A stretch of DNA of 64,000 nucleotides from Monodelphis domestica (Eukaryota; Chordata; Mammalia; Didelphimorphia; Didelphidae): contig NC_077228.1 in the NCBI RefSeq assembly GCF_027887165.1, positions 102,581,362 through 102,645,361 of the forward strand, written 5' to 3'. This document shows positions 1 through 11,239 of this stretch, piece by piece (the stretch's first letter is position 1; each line of letters starts with the position of its first letter). The notes under the pieces are model-generated. The model searched no databases and was not told the DNA's origin. It saw only the letters and a program-made list of their open reading frames with translations. The position numbers and the translations under genes are program-made.

Positions 1-684
1 TATATTAGAACCCTTAAACACTTTAATAAGAGCTCAATGAGTTTGTAGCCAAAACGATTCAATGACCGGTGGCCAGTCTCCATTTGAGGGTTTGTCTAAA
101 CTACTTAGCAAGGTTAATCCTTGGACTGAAGTTGTATTTAAAGTCTTTTCCAGTGTGGTAGAACCTACCAGGGATGGTGCTCTGTTAGCATAACCTTCAG
201 AAACCTCTACACCAAAATTAGGCAACAGAAAACTTCAGTGGAGAAATATTGAAGTGATAATAGGAATAATCAGCATAACAAATTCTCATTAATAACATTA
301 CATGCTCTTCTTATTCTGAAAGCTTATATGCAGGAAATATCTTATTCATTACATTCCAGCAGTACTTAAAATGATTCATAGCTAGGAATGTGTTCTCCAT
401 ATGTAAGGTGTGTTTTCCATGTAGGTTGTGTATATGCCCACATGGGTTGTCTAAATGTGGCTTTCAGGAAGGAATATTTCTGAAATCTTGCCCACCTCTT
501 TCCAAAGAAGACTCTAATTCTTGCCTCAAAAGAAGCAGGAAATTGTGGATACAAGATCAGCTTCTCTTCTCTCTCCAGAGATGGAATACTGGACTAAAAT
601 TCTATCTATGTGCTCCCTTAAGTGCTGATAGTCATGGGGAAATGACTTTGTTCATACATTCAAATTACTTTCCTGGGTGCTCTC
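1..684. other. Intergenic, nothing recognised
   Basis: AT-rich sequence without a recognisable repeat head, coding signature or RNA gene. Short open frames here lack any familiar motif. It ends at an L1 3' end. Confidence 0.5.
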
Positions 685-1062
685 TTTTATTTTATTTTAT
701 TTTATTTTTCCATTTGAATAAGTTTATTTAGTCAATTTAGAACATTATTCCTTGGTTATAATAATCACATTATTTCCCTCCCCTCCACCCACTTTTCCCC
801 CCCTCCCCCGCAGCCAAGGAGCAATTTCATTGGGTATTACATGTGTCCTTGATCAGAATCCATTTCCATGTTGTTGTTTACACTAGGATGTTCATTTAGA
901 GTCTACATCCCCAACAATATGCATTCAACCCATGTATTCAAGCAGTTGTTTTTCTTTGGTATTTTTATTCCCACTGTGTTTCCTCTGGATGTGGATAGTG
1001 TTTTTTCTCATAGGTTCCTCCAAGTTGTTCAGGGTCATTGCATTGCCACTAATGGAGAAACC
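685..1062 (-). mobile_element. L1 3' end, 5'-truncated, antisense
   Basis: It begins with a TTTTA-repeat tail (antisense of an A-rich tail), then the typical marsupial L1 3' segment ('tttatttagtcaatttagaa', 'catgtgtccttgatcagaa', 'tctggatgtggatagtg'). It stops at 'gccactaatggagaa'. A close relative with the same tail lies at 59745-60381, so both belong to one subfamily. Confidence 0.75.
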
Positions 1063-1446
1063 CTGAGTACTATCTTTTAAAGGGAAAAGAATACCTTAAG
1101 CTTATATCCAAGGATTCCCTTCCCATCAAATGTTATATAAAATATAGTCACAACTTATTAGCTGAATAGCTAATAAAGCCATTTATCCAAGATAGCAAAA
1201 AGAAATCAAAGAACTTATGCAAATTAGGATATACCAGACAATATACAGAGTACATGAAGGAGAGATCCACAGAGGCAGAGAGAGACAGAAGGACAGAGAG
1301 ACAATTCTTGATTACTCAAGAAGAAATTACACTCTTGGGAGGTAAGCTTGAAATCTATATGTATAGGTGCTACCTCCTCTATGTGTCTTTGGCTTCCTAA
1401 AGTCTTCTCCCTCCATCCTTCCCTCCATCCTCCCTCTCTTACTCTA

Positions 1447-1447
<1 letters not shown>
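1063..1447. other. Intergenic; pyrimidine-rich lead-in to poly(C)
   Basis: No repeat family or gene recognised. The last 60 bases are a degenerate CCTCCAT/CCCT repeat leading into the homopolymer. Confidence 0.4.
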
Positions 1448-1482
<35 letters not shown>

Positions 1483-1491
1483 CCTCCTCCA
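1448..1491. repeat. 44-nt poly(C) homopolymer
   Basis: An uninterrupted run of C from 1448 to 1491, flanked by CCT-rich low-complexity DNA. The opposing proline and glycine frames across it are simple-repeat artefacts. Such runs can form i-motif or G-quadruplex structures and are prone to length error in assemblies. Confidence 0.95.
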
Positions 1492-1563
1492 GGTTCTTTC
1501 CCTGAAAAAAGCCCCAAGAAGTGTGTGTGTCTTCCCTCAAAGCAAGAAGGTCTTTGCTTAAAC

Positions 1564-1815
1564 CTGTGATGGCAAACCTAAAACAGGCATACCAAATATG
1601 GCATGCAGAGACCTCTCTGTGGGCACACTTGCTATCTCCCACCAGAGTTGATTACTAGAAAGGCAGAGGACTCCAGCGGAGCTGCTCCCTGCCCCCTCTC
1701 CACCATGCCACCCTTCCCCCTCTTCCCAGCAGCCCTATGGAAGCCCTTATGCCCTCCTCTGAGCAGAGTGCTCAGGCCACTTCCTTTCCTTTCTCCCTCC
1801 CCTCTCTGGGGTAAG
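1564..1815 (+). mobile_element. hAT-type MITE, 3'-truncated copy
   Basis: It starts c-tgtgatggcaaacct, close to the terminal inverted repeat of the complete copy at 40499, then shares 'ctctctgtgggcacac' with the copy at 4068. It runs into the TG microsatellite and has no recognisable right end. Confidence 0.6.
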
Positions 1816-1816
1816 G

Positions 1817-1818
<2 letters not shown>

Positions 1819-1879
<61 letters not shown>

Positions 1880-1880
1880 C

Positions 1881-1922
<42 letters not shown>
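1819..1922. repeat. Compound (TG)30-(GA)n microsatellite
   Basis: Thirty perfect TG units (1819-1878), then AC, then about 20 GA units with one interruption to 1922. The long pure dinucleotide tracts suggest high length variability. Confidence 0.95.
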
Positions 1923-2051
1923 TTCATCTTGGTATGGAGGTGGTATTCTTTTTCTAGTATGTGTGGGACAAGAGAGACACTAAGGAGGTTCCTTCCAACT
2001 CTAAAGTTATGTGACACTATGATGTTATCAAATTCTACGAGGATATTGGGA

Positions 2052-2200
2052 CAAGTAGATAATATAGTAGATAGAGTGCCAAGCCTGGAGTCAGGAGGAC
2101 CTGGGTTCAAATTTGACCTCAGATACTTCACTTACCCCTGATTTCCTAGCCCTTGCTATTCTTCTGCTTGGAATTGATAAGAGAAGGTAAAGTTGTTTGT
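2052..2200 (+). mobile_element. tRNA-headed CORE-type SINE
   Basis: It contains an A-box-like segment (tagtagatagagtgcc), a B-box-like segment (ggttcaaatttgacc) and a tail ('cctagcccttgctattc', 'agagaaggtaaag'). Sense orientation. Confidence 0.65.
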
Positions 2201-2532
2201 TTTTTTTTTAAATTTTTAATTCTACTAAGATAGAATACTGTATACTTTATCAACTCCTGTATTGGATATTTTTGTTCAATTGTCTTATTCCTTTTCACAG
2301 AGTTTGGTCTGGAGGAGATAGATAGAAATTTACCATGGCAAAAATTAAAGCATCAATAACATATATTTTGAAAAATAGAATATCGCATAACATACTTAGA
2401 ATCCTGCCATTCTGTCAAACTATCATACTCTCATTCTATTTTCTACCATTTTAAAACTTTTTGAAAGGTTAGTCTGCATTGGCTGTCTCTCCTCAACCTA
2501 TTTCAAATCCTTTCCATAGGGCCCATCATAGG
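2201..2532. other. Intergenic, nothing recognised
   Basis: AT-rich sequence with no clear repeat or coding features. Confidence 0.4.
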
Positions 2533-2716
2533 GCCATAGATTTAGAACTAAAAGAGATCTTAGAGGACGGCACCCTCATTTTACAGATGAAGAAATAATG
2601 AGGTTAAACTTAAGACTTGTACATGGTCATACAACTGCTAAGTGTCAAAGGCAGAATTTGAACCTGGGTCTCTCCGATTCCAAGATCAGTCCTCTAGTCA
2701 CCATACTACATTGACT
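2533..2716 (-). mobile_element. MIR/MAR-like SINE fragment
   Basis: Shows the shared CORE-SINE pattern: 'cattttacagatgaagaaa', 'tgctaagtgtcaaaggcaga', 'tttgaacctgggtctc'. Antisense relative to a tRNA-like head. Confidence 0.6.
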
Positions 2717-3565
2717 CCTATCCCTGCTTCCACTCTCCTGAAAACATCCTTCCTAATGTTACTGTGCCTTTCTAATTTCCAAATGAAGCAAGCTATCTTT
2801 GATGTCACTGAAGCATTTGACTATTCCCTGTCTTTCAAAACTCTTAGCTTCTATATTGCTCCTGGCACTCTTCCTATTGTGACAAAAATACAGGTACTAC
2901 ATTCTATAAGAAGCTGAAAATGTTTTTTCATGAGCATCCATATTTAAAGCCTTAGGTTATAATATTCATTTAAATAGCATTTTTACTTTTTATAGTCACA
3001 CTAGAGTACACTGGAAAACCAGTTAAATGTACTTTGAAATTTGTAACATATGATAAAGAATAATGGGCAAATAAGAAAAGTTTGAAAACAGAGACAGAAT
3101 GAAAATTTGAGATCAATTATGACAACGGCAAAAAGAGCTGAAGAAATTGGGAGAGATAAGGTGCAAAATGAGAAACCTTTTGGTCATGGACAATTTGGAA
3201 TTCTTCTGCTCAGTTGTGTGTATTTCTTGCAAGGATCTGAGTTTTCTTCTTTTTGATTTGTAAGAGATGAAGATAGGAAATAGAAGAGGGTTAGGGTTCC
3301 TCACTTACCCCTTATATAGAAGAGAATAGAAGAAATCACAGATGAACAGATCAGCTTTCAAAGTTTATTATTAACTTTACCATATGTTTAAAAATAAAAG
3401 CAAATACTACCTAATGAAGATTCACAATTTCATATATAACTCCTTGTGTTCTGCAACGTGGGAATATTCGATTTGTTTGGTATTTAAGTTCAGAATGAAA
3501 AGAAATTACAAAAAAATAATTTGGGAGAAAAAGGAGAATACTATTGAAGAAGAAAAAAGGAAAAA
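2717..3565. other. Intergenic, mostly unassigned
   Basis: AT-rich. The last 200 bases, rich in AAG and GAA, may be the body of the L1/HAL1 3' part that becomes clear after 3566. No conserved coding motif seen. Confidence 0.4.
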
Positions 3566-3735
3566 ATATGAAGAAAAGATGAATGATTCCAAAGGAATGA
3601 TGAAGAATATTATCCAATTCCTGACAGAGAGATGATGCACTAAATATACAGAATGAATCATACATTTTTGGACCTGGCAAATCTGGGAATATTTTTTGCT
3701 TGACTATGCATATTTATTACAATGAATTCCTTCCT
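3566..3735 (+). mobile_element. L1/HAL1 3' UTR fragment, sense
   Basis: The segment 'ctgacagagagatgatgcac ... tttttggacctggc ... gcttgactatgcatatttat' matches the 3' UTR also seen at 19350-19490 and 24745-24897. It ends near a CCTT-rich stretch instead of a clean A tail. Confidence 0.6.
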
Positions 3736-3866
3736 TCCATCCTCCTTTCTTCCTTGTCTTTTGGTCTCTAAATATAGTTCTTTAGGTAACATACTGTCTT
3801 ATATAAGATGTACTCAACTGTTATATTTGATTTTTTGAAATAGCAAGGAATTAAAGAACCAAGAGA

Positions 3867-3966
3867 AACCTTAGCAATAATCTAATCCCCTCGTTTTATT
3901 GGTAAGGAAACTGAAACCCAGAGAGGTTCAATGCTTTACCCAAGATCACATGGTTGAGTTCTTTTA
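3867..3966 (-). mobile_element. MIR/MAR-like SINE fragment
   Basis: Contains 'aaggaaactgaaacccaga' and 'caagatcacatggttgagtt', the central CORE part of an old SINE. Confidence 0.5.
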
Positions 3967-4067
3967 TCAGGAAAAGTAGAGGGTATCCCAAAAAACTCAG
4001 TTCAATAAAACTTAAATTTGCATTAAGACTTTGGGGACACCCTTTATAGAGATTGGTTGCTATAGGG

Positions 4068-4691
4068 CAGTGATGGTGAACCTATGCTACACATGCCAAA
4101 AAGGGCACACGGTGCCCTCTCTGTGGGCACACCTGCAGCTACCCACCAAAGTTTGTTACTCGAAAGCCAGAGGGATTTCAGGTGGAGATGTTCCCCTTCC
4201 CCTATCCAGGTACCTGAGGACATTTCTCACTTTATTCACCCCTCTGCCCAGCTGCCCAATGGGAGCACTTCCTCCCTCCCCTGTCTAGGATTAGGTGCTA
4301 GAGGTGGGTGGGGCTCACATGCTGCATGAGGGTGTGGTATAGAAGGCAGCCTATTGAATCTGTGATGAAGGTGATTCCTATGGTGGGATTGGAGAGAAAC
4401 TAGATTTGAGGGGAGAAGAGCTCTCAGTGTGGCACAGAGCTGAAGGGGATCAGAGCTGGAGGGGAGCAAAGCACTCAAGCCATTCTCCCCACCTTTTCAC
4501 ATGTGCCTCTCATGACCTGCCCCTCTGCCCAGGAACCCAATGGGAGTGCTTCCTCCCTTCCCTGTCTGGGAGGTGGGGGTGGTAGGGAGGGTAGGGGTGG
4601 CAGGGCATTGTAATCGGTCTCTGAGGGGACGGGCATGGCACTTGATCTGGCGATGGGGCCTGGCACTCCATCTCTAAAAGGTTCATCACTG
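4068..4691 (+). mobile_element. hAT-type MITE with internal duplication
   Basis: The left end cagtgatggtgaacc and right end ggttcatcactg are inverted repeats of the same family as the 40499 element. The flanking 8-mers are ctataggg and atatagca (5 of 8 identical), consistent with a decayed target-site duplication. The body holds two related GC-rich blocks: 'ctgcccagctgcccaatggg' near 4245 and 'ctgcccaggaacccaatggg' near 4524. They are about 279 bases apart, so the element has expanded by internal duplication. It has no transposase. Confidence 0.7.
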
Positions 4692-4963
4692 ATATAGCAG
4701 ATTTCTGGATGAGGAAACTCCTCTCTTTGCAATGTTGTCACATTCCTACCATTTAAATTTTAGTGATTTATTTAGAGCTCTGAAAGATTAAGTGTCTTGG
4801 GTCGCTTAATTCAGAGGTTAAGTGATAAACATTATATGGATAGTATATGTCAAAAGTCGCACTTGAACTCAGGAAGCCAACTATCCATCCTCAATGTTAC
4901 TCTGCTTCTCAAAGAAAGAAGAAAGTACTCAATGTTATTATCTACGTACTCTGTTCTTGCTTA

Positions 4964-5165
4964 ATGGAAACTGGGTGTGTTTAGCCTAGAGAAAATCAAA
5001 CTCAGAGGAGAACTGATACTTGGATTCAAATATTTGAAGGGCTTTTCTGCAGAGGAGGGATTAGACTTGTTCTGTGTGGTCTAGAGAGCAGAACCAAGAG
5101 TATTGGATAAAAGGTGCAAAGGGACAAATTTAGGCTTGATATCAGGAAAAGACTTCATCTGAGCT
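4964..5165 (+). mobile_element. CR1/L3-clade LINE fossil, ORF2 C-terminus
   Basis: Plus-strand translation still shows the C-terminal signature of CR1/L3 ORF2: LGVFSLEKIKLRGELILGF, then KYLKGFSAEEGLDLF, then NLGLISGKDF, with one in-frame stop. This family is very old in amniotes. It cannot be active. Confidence 0.75.
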
Positions 5166-5263
5166 CCTATAAGCACTAGGCAGATTTGGGGCCCTATTAG
5201 ATCCCTCAGAGATCTAAGGGTAACCATGAAGGATTAGGGTAATTTTCTGATAATATAACTTAT

Positions 5264-5516
5264 GGGCAGCAAAGTGATGCAGTGGATAGAGTGCCAGACC
5301 TGGGATTAGGAAGACTCTTCTTTCAAAGTTTAAATCTGACTTCAGAAACTTATTAGTTGCATGACCCTAAGGAAGTCACTTAACTGTATTTGCCTCAGTT
5401 TCATCTGTCAAATGAACTGGAGAGGGAAATGGTAAATCACTCTCATATCTTTGCCAAGAAAATTCTGAAAGATGTCATGAAGAGTCAGACACAACTGAAA
5501 AACAACTAAACAACAA
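5264..5516 (+). mobile_element. tRNA-headed SINE, nearly full length
   Basis: Head 'agcaaagtgatgcagtggat', then 'aagtcacttaactgtatttg', 'tttcatctgtcaaatgaac', 'aagatgtcatgaagagtcag' and the 3' end 'cacaactgaaaaacaac'. Same family as the SINE at 8683. Confidence 0.75.
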
Positions 5517-5697
5517 TATTGCTCATGACCCTTTTTACTGGTGTACTCCCCCATTGATAATCAATGAATTAGCCAGTTCATTAGTTTTTCTTTTTTAGTA
5601 GTTCTTTCATTAATCTTTCTTTGTTTGTTTGTTTCTTTCCATCTAGATGGTACAGTGAATACCATTGGAAACAGTAAATCCTAAATACAAATGCCTT

Positions 5698-5885
5698 TAT
5701 AGATATTAACTGCATAACCCTGGGCAAGTCACTTATCCTTGTACAACCTCAGTTTCCTCATCTGTAAAATCAAGATAATAATCGCACATACCTCAAAGGA
5801 TTATTGTGAGATTCAAATAAGATAACATGTAAAGTATTTTGCAAACCTTTAAAGCACTATATAAATGCTGGCTATTATTGTAACC
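5698..5885 (+). mobile_element. MIR-like SINE, 3' part
   Basis: 'ctgggcaagtcacttatcc', 'tcctcatctgtaaaatc' and 'gcactatataaatgctggct' are the classical MIR core and 3' end. Confidence 0.7.
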
Positions 5886-5952
5886 CCATTACCTGGCAAG
5901 GATTCCTTGAAAACAGGAAGCACAAAATATGTTTAGTACATGAAGGGGAAGG

Positions 5953-5958
<6 letters not shown>

Positions 5959-6013
<55 letters not shown>

Positions 6014-6026
6014 AGAGAGAGAGAGA
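5959..6026. repeat. (GA)n microsatellite
   Basis: About 34 GA units with two AAT interruptions near 6009 and 6027. Confidence 0.95.
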
Positions 6027-6059
6027 ATGGTCATACAGCTGGTTAGTGGCAGAAGTCTA

Positions 6060-6837
6060 GAACCTCCAGGGGCTTGAATCTACCTATTTCTCACATAAGC
6101 AACTTTCTTTTATAACGCAGAACTTTGGAAATTCACTAGAATTTCCAAAAATTGTTGAAGGGAAGTCCAAAAGGGCCAGAGAAGGCAGCAAAGTTCCAAA
6201 TGAGCGTTTCATGGTGGCCTGGCAAGGTTACACAAACAGAATGAGTAGGCCTTCTGCTTTACCTCCTGGGCCTTTCCCTTCTGTTCCCTTCCTCTTGGCT
6301 TCAAAGGCTTTGCAGCTTACTGGGGGGTTTTCCTGTTTTCTTTTTTTCTTTTTTTTGTAGAGAAATTATGTCAATTATTAGGGGGTTGGGCGATGAAAAT
6401 GTTTTGAGAGTTAAAGATAGCTCAAGGCTGAAAGTAGAGATTTTTAGCCCAAAGCATGCAGCAAAAAACCAAACAAACAAAATACCAGGCCTGGGAAAAG
6501 TGGAAGGAAAGGTGTCTGATTATCAACTTTTTCAAGGCAAAATCATTGGTGTAGGTGGGGATGGAGGGGAATAGACCAGGGACCAAGACACCTCTCTTGG
6601 GGAGAACTTAGAGGGAAAAAAATTGTCAGGGTAAGAAGGCAGACTGGTGGTAAAGAGGTGGGTCAGCAGGGAGGAATTCACCTCCAAGGGTGGGAAGGTG
6701 CAACCCCAGTAACTTCTTACTTGGGCTAATTATTCTTGCTAATCAGGTTCCAAGTTTAGCTTTCTTTACCTACTGAAGACCTGAAAGTGCACTTTATATT
6801 CTCTTCAATTCTGGAGCTCTGGGCAAAGCTCTAAGTA
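6060..6837. other. Intergenic, repeat-poor
   Basis: I recognise no repeat family or coding signature here. A 68-codon frame at 6368-6574 has no familiar motif. Confidence 0.4.
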
Positions 6838-7080
6838 AACCAAGTGGCCAGAGTGCTGGACTTGGAGGTGGGAAGAACCTTGCTTTGAATCCTGCCTCTG
6901 ACAGTAGTTATATGACCATAGGCAAGCTTCTTTGCCTCTAAGATTTGCCTCTCAATTTCCTTATCTTCAAATGGGAGTAATAATTTCTTTGGAACCTATC
7001 TCATATTTGTGAAGTCCAAATGGGATATGGAAAGCCACTCTGCAAACCCTCTAATGCTATGCCAATATCAGCTATTATGA
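6838..7080 (+). mobile_element. MIR-like SINE
   Basis: 'tggacttggaggtgggaag', 'ccttatcttcaaatggga' and 'atgccaatatcagctatta' follow the MIR order from head to 3' end. Confidence 0.65.
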
Positions 7081-7571
7081 TCTTAATAGTCACTTTTATT
7101 TCCATTTCGCTAAATACTTCTTCATGTTTGAGCATGTTTGTTTAGAGTTTTTGGATTTTTTAAAAAATTCCCAACATTCTCTCAATGAAAAGGCATCAAG
7201 GAGTAATCTTCCCAAATTGGCCTTAACATGCTGAGGACAAAAAGGATGACAGATAAGAGAACTAAGGAGCAGCAGGTAGGATCAACTAAATATTTCAAAT
7301 ATATTTACTTTGACTTCCACTTAATTGCTTTCCTTTTCTCATTTCCTCCCCTTGGTGCTTCTTATTTGGCTCAGCCCAGGATCTCATTAATGTATCTCTA
7401 ATTCCAAACCATTCGAGACATAAGCCTGTTTCTAGTAGCTAAACGGGTGGCTTTATTTCCTCACTGGTTGACCTAAATGTTTTAAGAGAATCTTCACATC
7501 TCTCTATTTTAAAAACCCAACCACAAATAGAGTTGAAGGAACTTTCCTTTATTGATATGCATCTGGACTTT
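7081..7571. other. Intergenic, nothing recognised
   Basis: AT-rich with no clear repeat head, ORF or RNA gene. Confidence 0.4.
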
Positions 7572-7712
7572 TATTTGTTTGCTTAACCATTTCCTCATTT
7601 GTCAAATGGGAATAATAAAAACCCCTACCCGACAGGGTTTTTGGTGAGGATCAAATTATGTATGTTTTATGAACGTTAGTGTTATAAATGCTAGTCATCA
7701 CCATTGTTATAA
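7572..7712 (+). mobile_element. MIR-like SINE, 3' part
   Basis: 'cctcatttgtcaaatggga' and 'gttataaatgctagtcatca' mark an old MIR 3' half. Very AT-rich DNA follows to about 7860. Confidence 0.6.
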
Positions 7713-7864
7713 CTAAATATTTATTAATTGATAATATATAATAATTTAAATGATACAGGATATTTAATGTTCTGATGAGAAATTAATATTTAATGTGATT
7801 ATTTGTTGATAGTTGATACTAGATCATTATTAATAATTACTCTTCATTAATAATCATTATGAAA

Positions 7865-8010
7865 TGATGGGGTCCTAGATCTAGAGTGGAAAGGAACCTT
7901 AGAGACAATCTAATCCAATCCCTTCATTTTATAATTTTATAAATGGAGAAGCTAAGGTTGGGAAGGATTAAGCAACTTGTCTGAAGTCATTCAGGTAGGA
8001 AGAGTAAGAA
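7865..8010 (-). mobile_element. MIR/MAR-like SINE fragment
   Basis: 'aaggaaccttagagacaatc', 'cttcattttataattttata' and 'aagcaacttgtctgaagtca' match the old SINE core. Confidence 0.5.
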
Positions 8011-8326
8011 AATATATTGCATTAATGTTGGGAATTTCCAGTGAAGAAAATCCTTCTACTATGATAGATTAACCTTTGTTTTGCAGCTTATATAGTCAAT
8101 GTATCCCCAAGGGCTCTGAGCTTATCCCAGGTCACAAAAGCAGCAAATGGGCCAAAAGTGGGCCTGGAACCCAAGTGTTTCCGATGTAAATCCTGGTGAT
8201 AAACCTTTTCCTCCACTCCAGGTGACTCTTCTGAACTTGTAACCTTTATGCTCCTTGGTTTTGTTCAACTGTAAAAATTTATTATTGTCTTAGTCTGATG
8301 AAATCTATTTGCAAAAGTGGTTAAGA

Positions 8327-8640
8327 CAAAATTTTTTAAATTTATATTTCTCATGGTTACATGATTCATGCTGTCTCCCTCCCTCCTCCCAGAGTTGACA
8401 AGCAATTCCACTGGGTTATACACGTGTTATCACTCAAAACCCATTTCCATATTGTTCATTTTTGTAACAGAGTCATCTTTTAAAACCAAAATTCCCAATC
8501 CTATACCCATTCAAACAAGTGATAAATCAAATGATTTTTTTCTGGATTTCTACTCCAACAGTTCTTTCTCATAAGTCTCTCAGAATTGTCCTGGACTATC
8601 GTATTGCTATTAGTAGCAAAGTCCATTACATTTGATCTTT
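8327..8640 (-). mobile_element. L1 3' end, antisense
   Basis: 'catggttacatgattcatgc', 'attccactgggttatacac' and 'caaaacccatttccatattg' are the antisense 3' end of an older L1 subfamily than the one at 685. Confidence 0.65.
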
Positions 8641-8682
8641 CCACAAAGTTTCTGTTAAAATATAATAAGATACAGAAATCTT

Positions 8683-8917
8683 GGGGGCAGCTAGGTGATA
8701 CAGTGGATTGAGATTGGACCTGGAATTAGGAACACTACTCTTCCTGAGTAAAATCTGCCCTTAGACATTTCCTAGCTCTGTGACCTGTTTGCCTCAATTT
8801 CTTCATCTGTCAAATGAGCTGGAGAAAGAAAAGGCAAACCACTCCAATATCTCTGCCAAGAAAATGCCAAATAGGATCATGAAGAGTTTGACACAACTGA
8901 AAAAATTGAATGACAAC
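8683..8917 (+). mobile_element. tRNA-headed SINE with target duplication
   Basis: It starts gggggcagctaggtgatac and ends 'ttgacacaactgaaaaa'. Flanks aagatacagaaatctt (8667-8682) and aagatctagaaatatt (8918-8933) look like a 16-bp duplication with three differences. Confidence 0.8.
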
Positions 8918-8933
8918 AAGATCTAGAAATATT

Positions 8934-10379
8934 CATGACAGGAGAATGTCAGGTACCTTTTAGAATGGCTTTTGCCATGCCTTTGGACTTTCCTCATGAA
9001 CCTCAGTAGCAGCATTAACCACCTTATGTTTGACTGGCGACAAAGCTCAAGCATTAAGTGGTTTTCTGGACTTATGAATGCTTCTTTGTTATAGTAGTTA
9101 AGTTTGTTCTGCAATATGGATGCTCTGCCAACCACTTGCCATTTAAATCTCCCTTTGCTGAGTTTTACAGCTTGGCTGCAAAACTTTTTTTTTTTTTAGC
9201 ATACTGTCAAAGGACTACTTCAGCAAGATCTGAAATATAAACACATATATTAATAAGTATATCACAAACAGAATAAACCAAAACCCTCATCTCAGGCCTA
9301 TTTTCTTCCCTCTAGGATTTATATTTTCAATTTGTATTTTATTTTTCACTCTTAGTAAAGTTCAGTTTCTTTTTTTAAAAATCCACCCATCAAAGTTGAG
9401 GATATGGATGGAATTCTAAAAGTCCTCACCAAAGGTGACATTTCTTAATAAAGAAATCAGCAAAATTGAGTTTTTCTTTTATTATTTTTAGAGAAGAGGC
9501 TTTTTAGAAACAGTGGTTTGAAAAAAGCTCCCATTAAAAACATAATCATACTTTTGGCAAGTATCTGTTCCACACCACAATTTAATTGCTTTGGAATCCA
9601 GAAAGCGCTAAGCTGTTCTACTCCAAAGCAGGCTGGTAACTTGTTATTTTAAGAATTTTCACTAATAACAAGTACTGTTCAATCAGTCAACCATACAGCA
9701 CCTTGTGGCAAAAAACAAAACAAAACAGAAAACAACCCAAACCACTTAATTCAGAGTTGTTCCAGTGAATTGCATATTTAATGGTTTTTCTCTGTTTTTC
9801 AACAAAAATGGGCCAAGGACTTGTTTAAGTTTACAGAAGCTTTGGGCAGTGATGAAAACTTCACAAAAATCAAAGATGGAAAAGGCCTCTGAGGTCATTT
9901 GGCCCTTCTTGGTGCCAGGGAAGGGTTTCTCTATCCATTGTGTTCTAGAGTGTTTTCTGCAGGCTGGTATAAAATGCCTGAGGCGGTACAATAGAAGACA
10001 ATACAGTGCTTATCCTAGTGATTTTTTTCTGAAGCATTTTCATCAACTGGAGCAGTGTTGAAAGCACCTCATTAATTAGCCTTCCTCAAGTGAGTGTTTA
10101 TTTCATTTATTGCATGTTGCTTTCCAGGTTTCCTTATTCTTTTTGTGATCTTTGAGAATTTTAGTGCTAAGACAGTAAAACCCTTTTGTAATCACTGTCA
10201 TTGGGAAGATGCAGCCGTCACATATCCTAAAATAACAATAACTAGCATTTCTAGAGCCCACTGGGTTTTTTTAGATTAGGTGATATTCTACATTCAGGTT
10301 TACAGAGCACTTTACACATATCTCAGTGGTATCCACATTTGAGGGCCAGTGACAGCCATTATTGCATAACTAATAAATG
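8934..10379. other. Repeat-poor intergenic stretch
   Basis: About 1.4 kb without recognisable SINE or LINE signatures, unusual for this window. Short frames on both strands at 9746-10061 overlap each other and carry no known motif. It may include conserved regulatory DNA, which needs comparison to show. Confidence 0.4.
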
Positions 10380-10667
10380 TCAGGAGGCAGCCAGTTGATA
10401 TAATGGATAGATCATTGGACCTGAAACAAGGAAGACTTGAGTTCAAATCCATCCTCAGAGAGTAGCTTAGGTGTATGATCCTTTCAAGTTACTTCTCTCT
10501 GCCTTAATTTTCTCATCTGTAAAATGGGAATAATAATAATAATAATAATAATAATATCTCCTTCCAAGTTTGTTATAAGGATCAAGTGAAATAATATTGG
10601 TAAAGTGCTTTGCAAACTTTAAAGCATTATGCAGTTTCTAGTTATTATTATTACTATTATTCAGATT
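10380..10667 (+). mobile_element. tRNA-headed MIR-like SINE with (AAT)n
   Basis: 'ggaggcagccagttgatata', 'cttgagttcaaatccatcc', 'tctcatctgtaaaatggga', then an AAT repeat at about 10530-10556, then 'aaagcattatgcag'. The trinucleotide run grew inside the element. Confidence 0.75.
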
Positions 10668-10954
10668 TCTCCTGACTCTCATTCCAGTGCTTCCTATAAT
10701 ATACCATGTGGTTTCCCTATATAGGTATATTTCATGGAAAACATTTGACCATCCTCTCTTGCCTCCTTACATACTGGAACTAGAGAAAGTGGTTCAGATC
10801 CCACCTCTTATGCTTAGTCTTTCTGATGGCTTTACAAGTTCTAGGTCTATAATGTCCTAAAACATCTGTGATTTCATCAAACATGGGAACTCCCTCAGTA
10901 TGGGAATTCTAACCTAGCAGATGAGTTTCAGAGCATTGCACAATAGCTATCTTG

Positions 10955-11207
10955 GTGCCTACTATGTTCCAGGTGCTGTTCTAAGTACATGACAATGATT
11001 GTCTCATTTGATCTTCATACCAACCCTGGAAGGTCGATGCTGTTCTCATCACCATTTCACAGATGGAGAAAATGAGGCAAACAGAAGGTAAATGACTTGC
11101 CCAAGGTGACACAAACTAGTAAGTGTTTGAGGTCAGATTTGAAGTCAGATCTTACTGACTCTAGAGCCGGTGCTCTATCCAGAGTACCACGGAGCTACCT
11201 AAAGGAG
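10955..11207 (-). mobile_element. MIR-like SINE, antisense
   Basis: 'cctactatgttccaggtgct', 'atttcacagatggagaaaat' and 'ggtgctctatccagagtac' read as the reverse complement of a SINE with its head at the right. Confidence 0.7.
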
Positions 11208-11239
11208 ATTAGGGGGCTTGTTTGACTCTAATCCCACAG

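Noticed and set aside
1224..1642. Glycine- and proline-run frames over the poly(C) tract
   Set aside because: Created entirely by the homopolymer in every frame.
1603..2141. Frames reading Cys-Val and Arg-Glu repeats
   Set aside because: Translations of the TG and GA microsatellites.
3285..3300. Two TTAGGG-like units (gggttagggttcc)
   Set aside because: Too short for an interstitial telomere; chance in purine-rich DNA.
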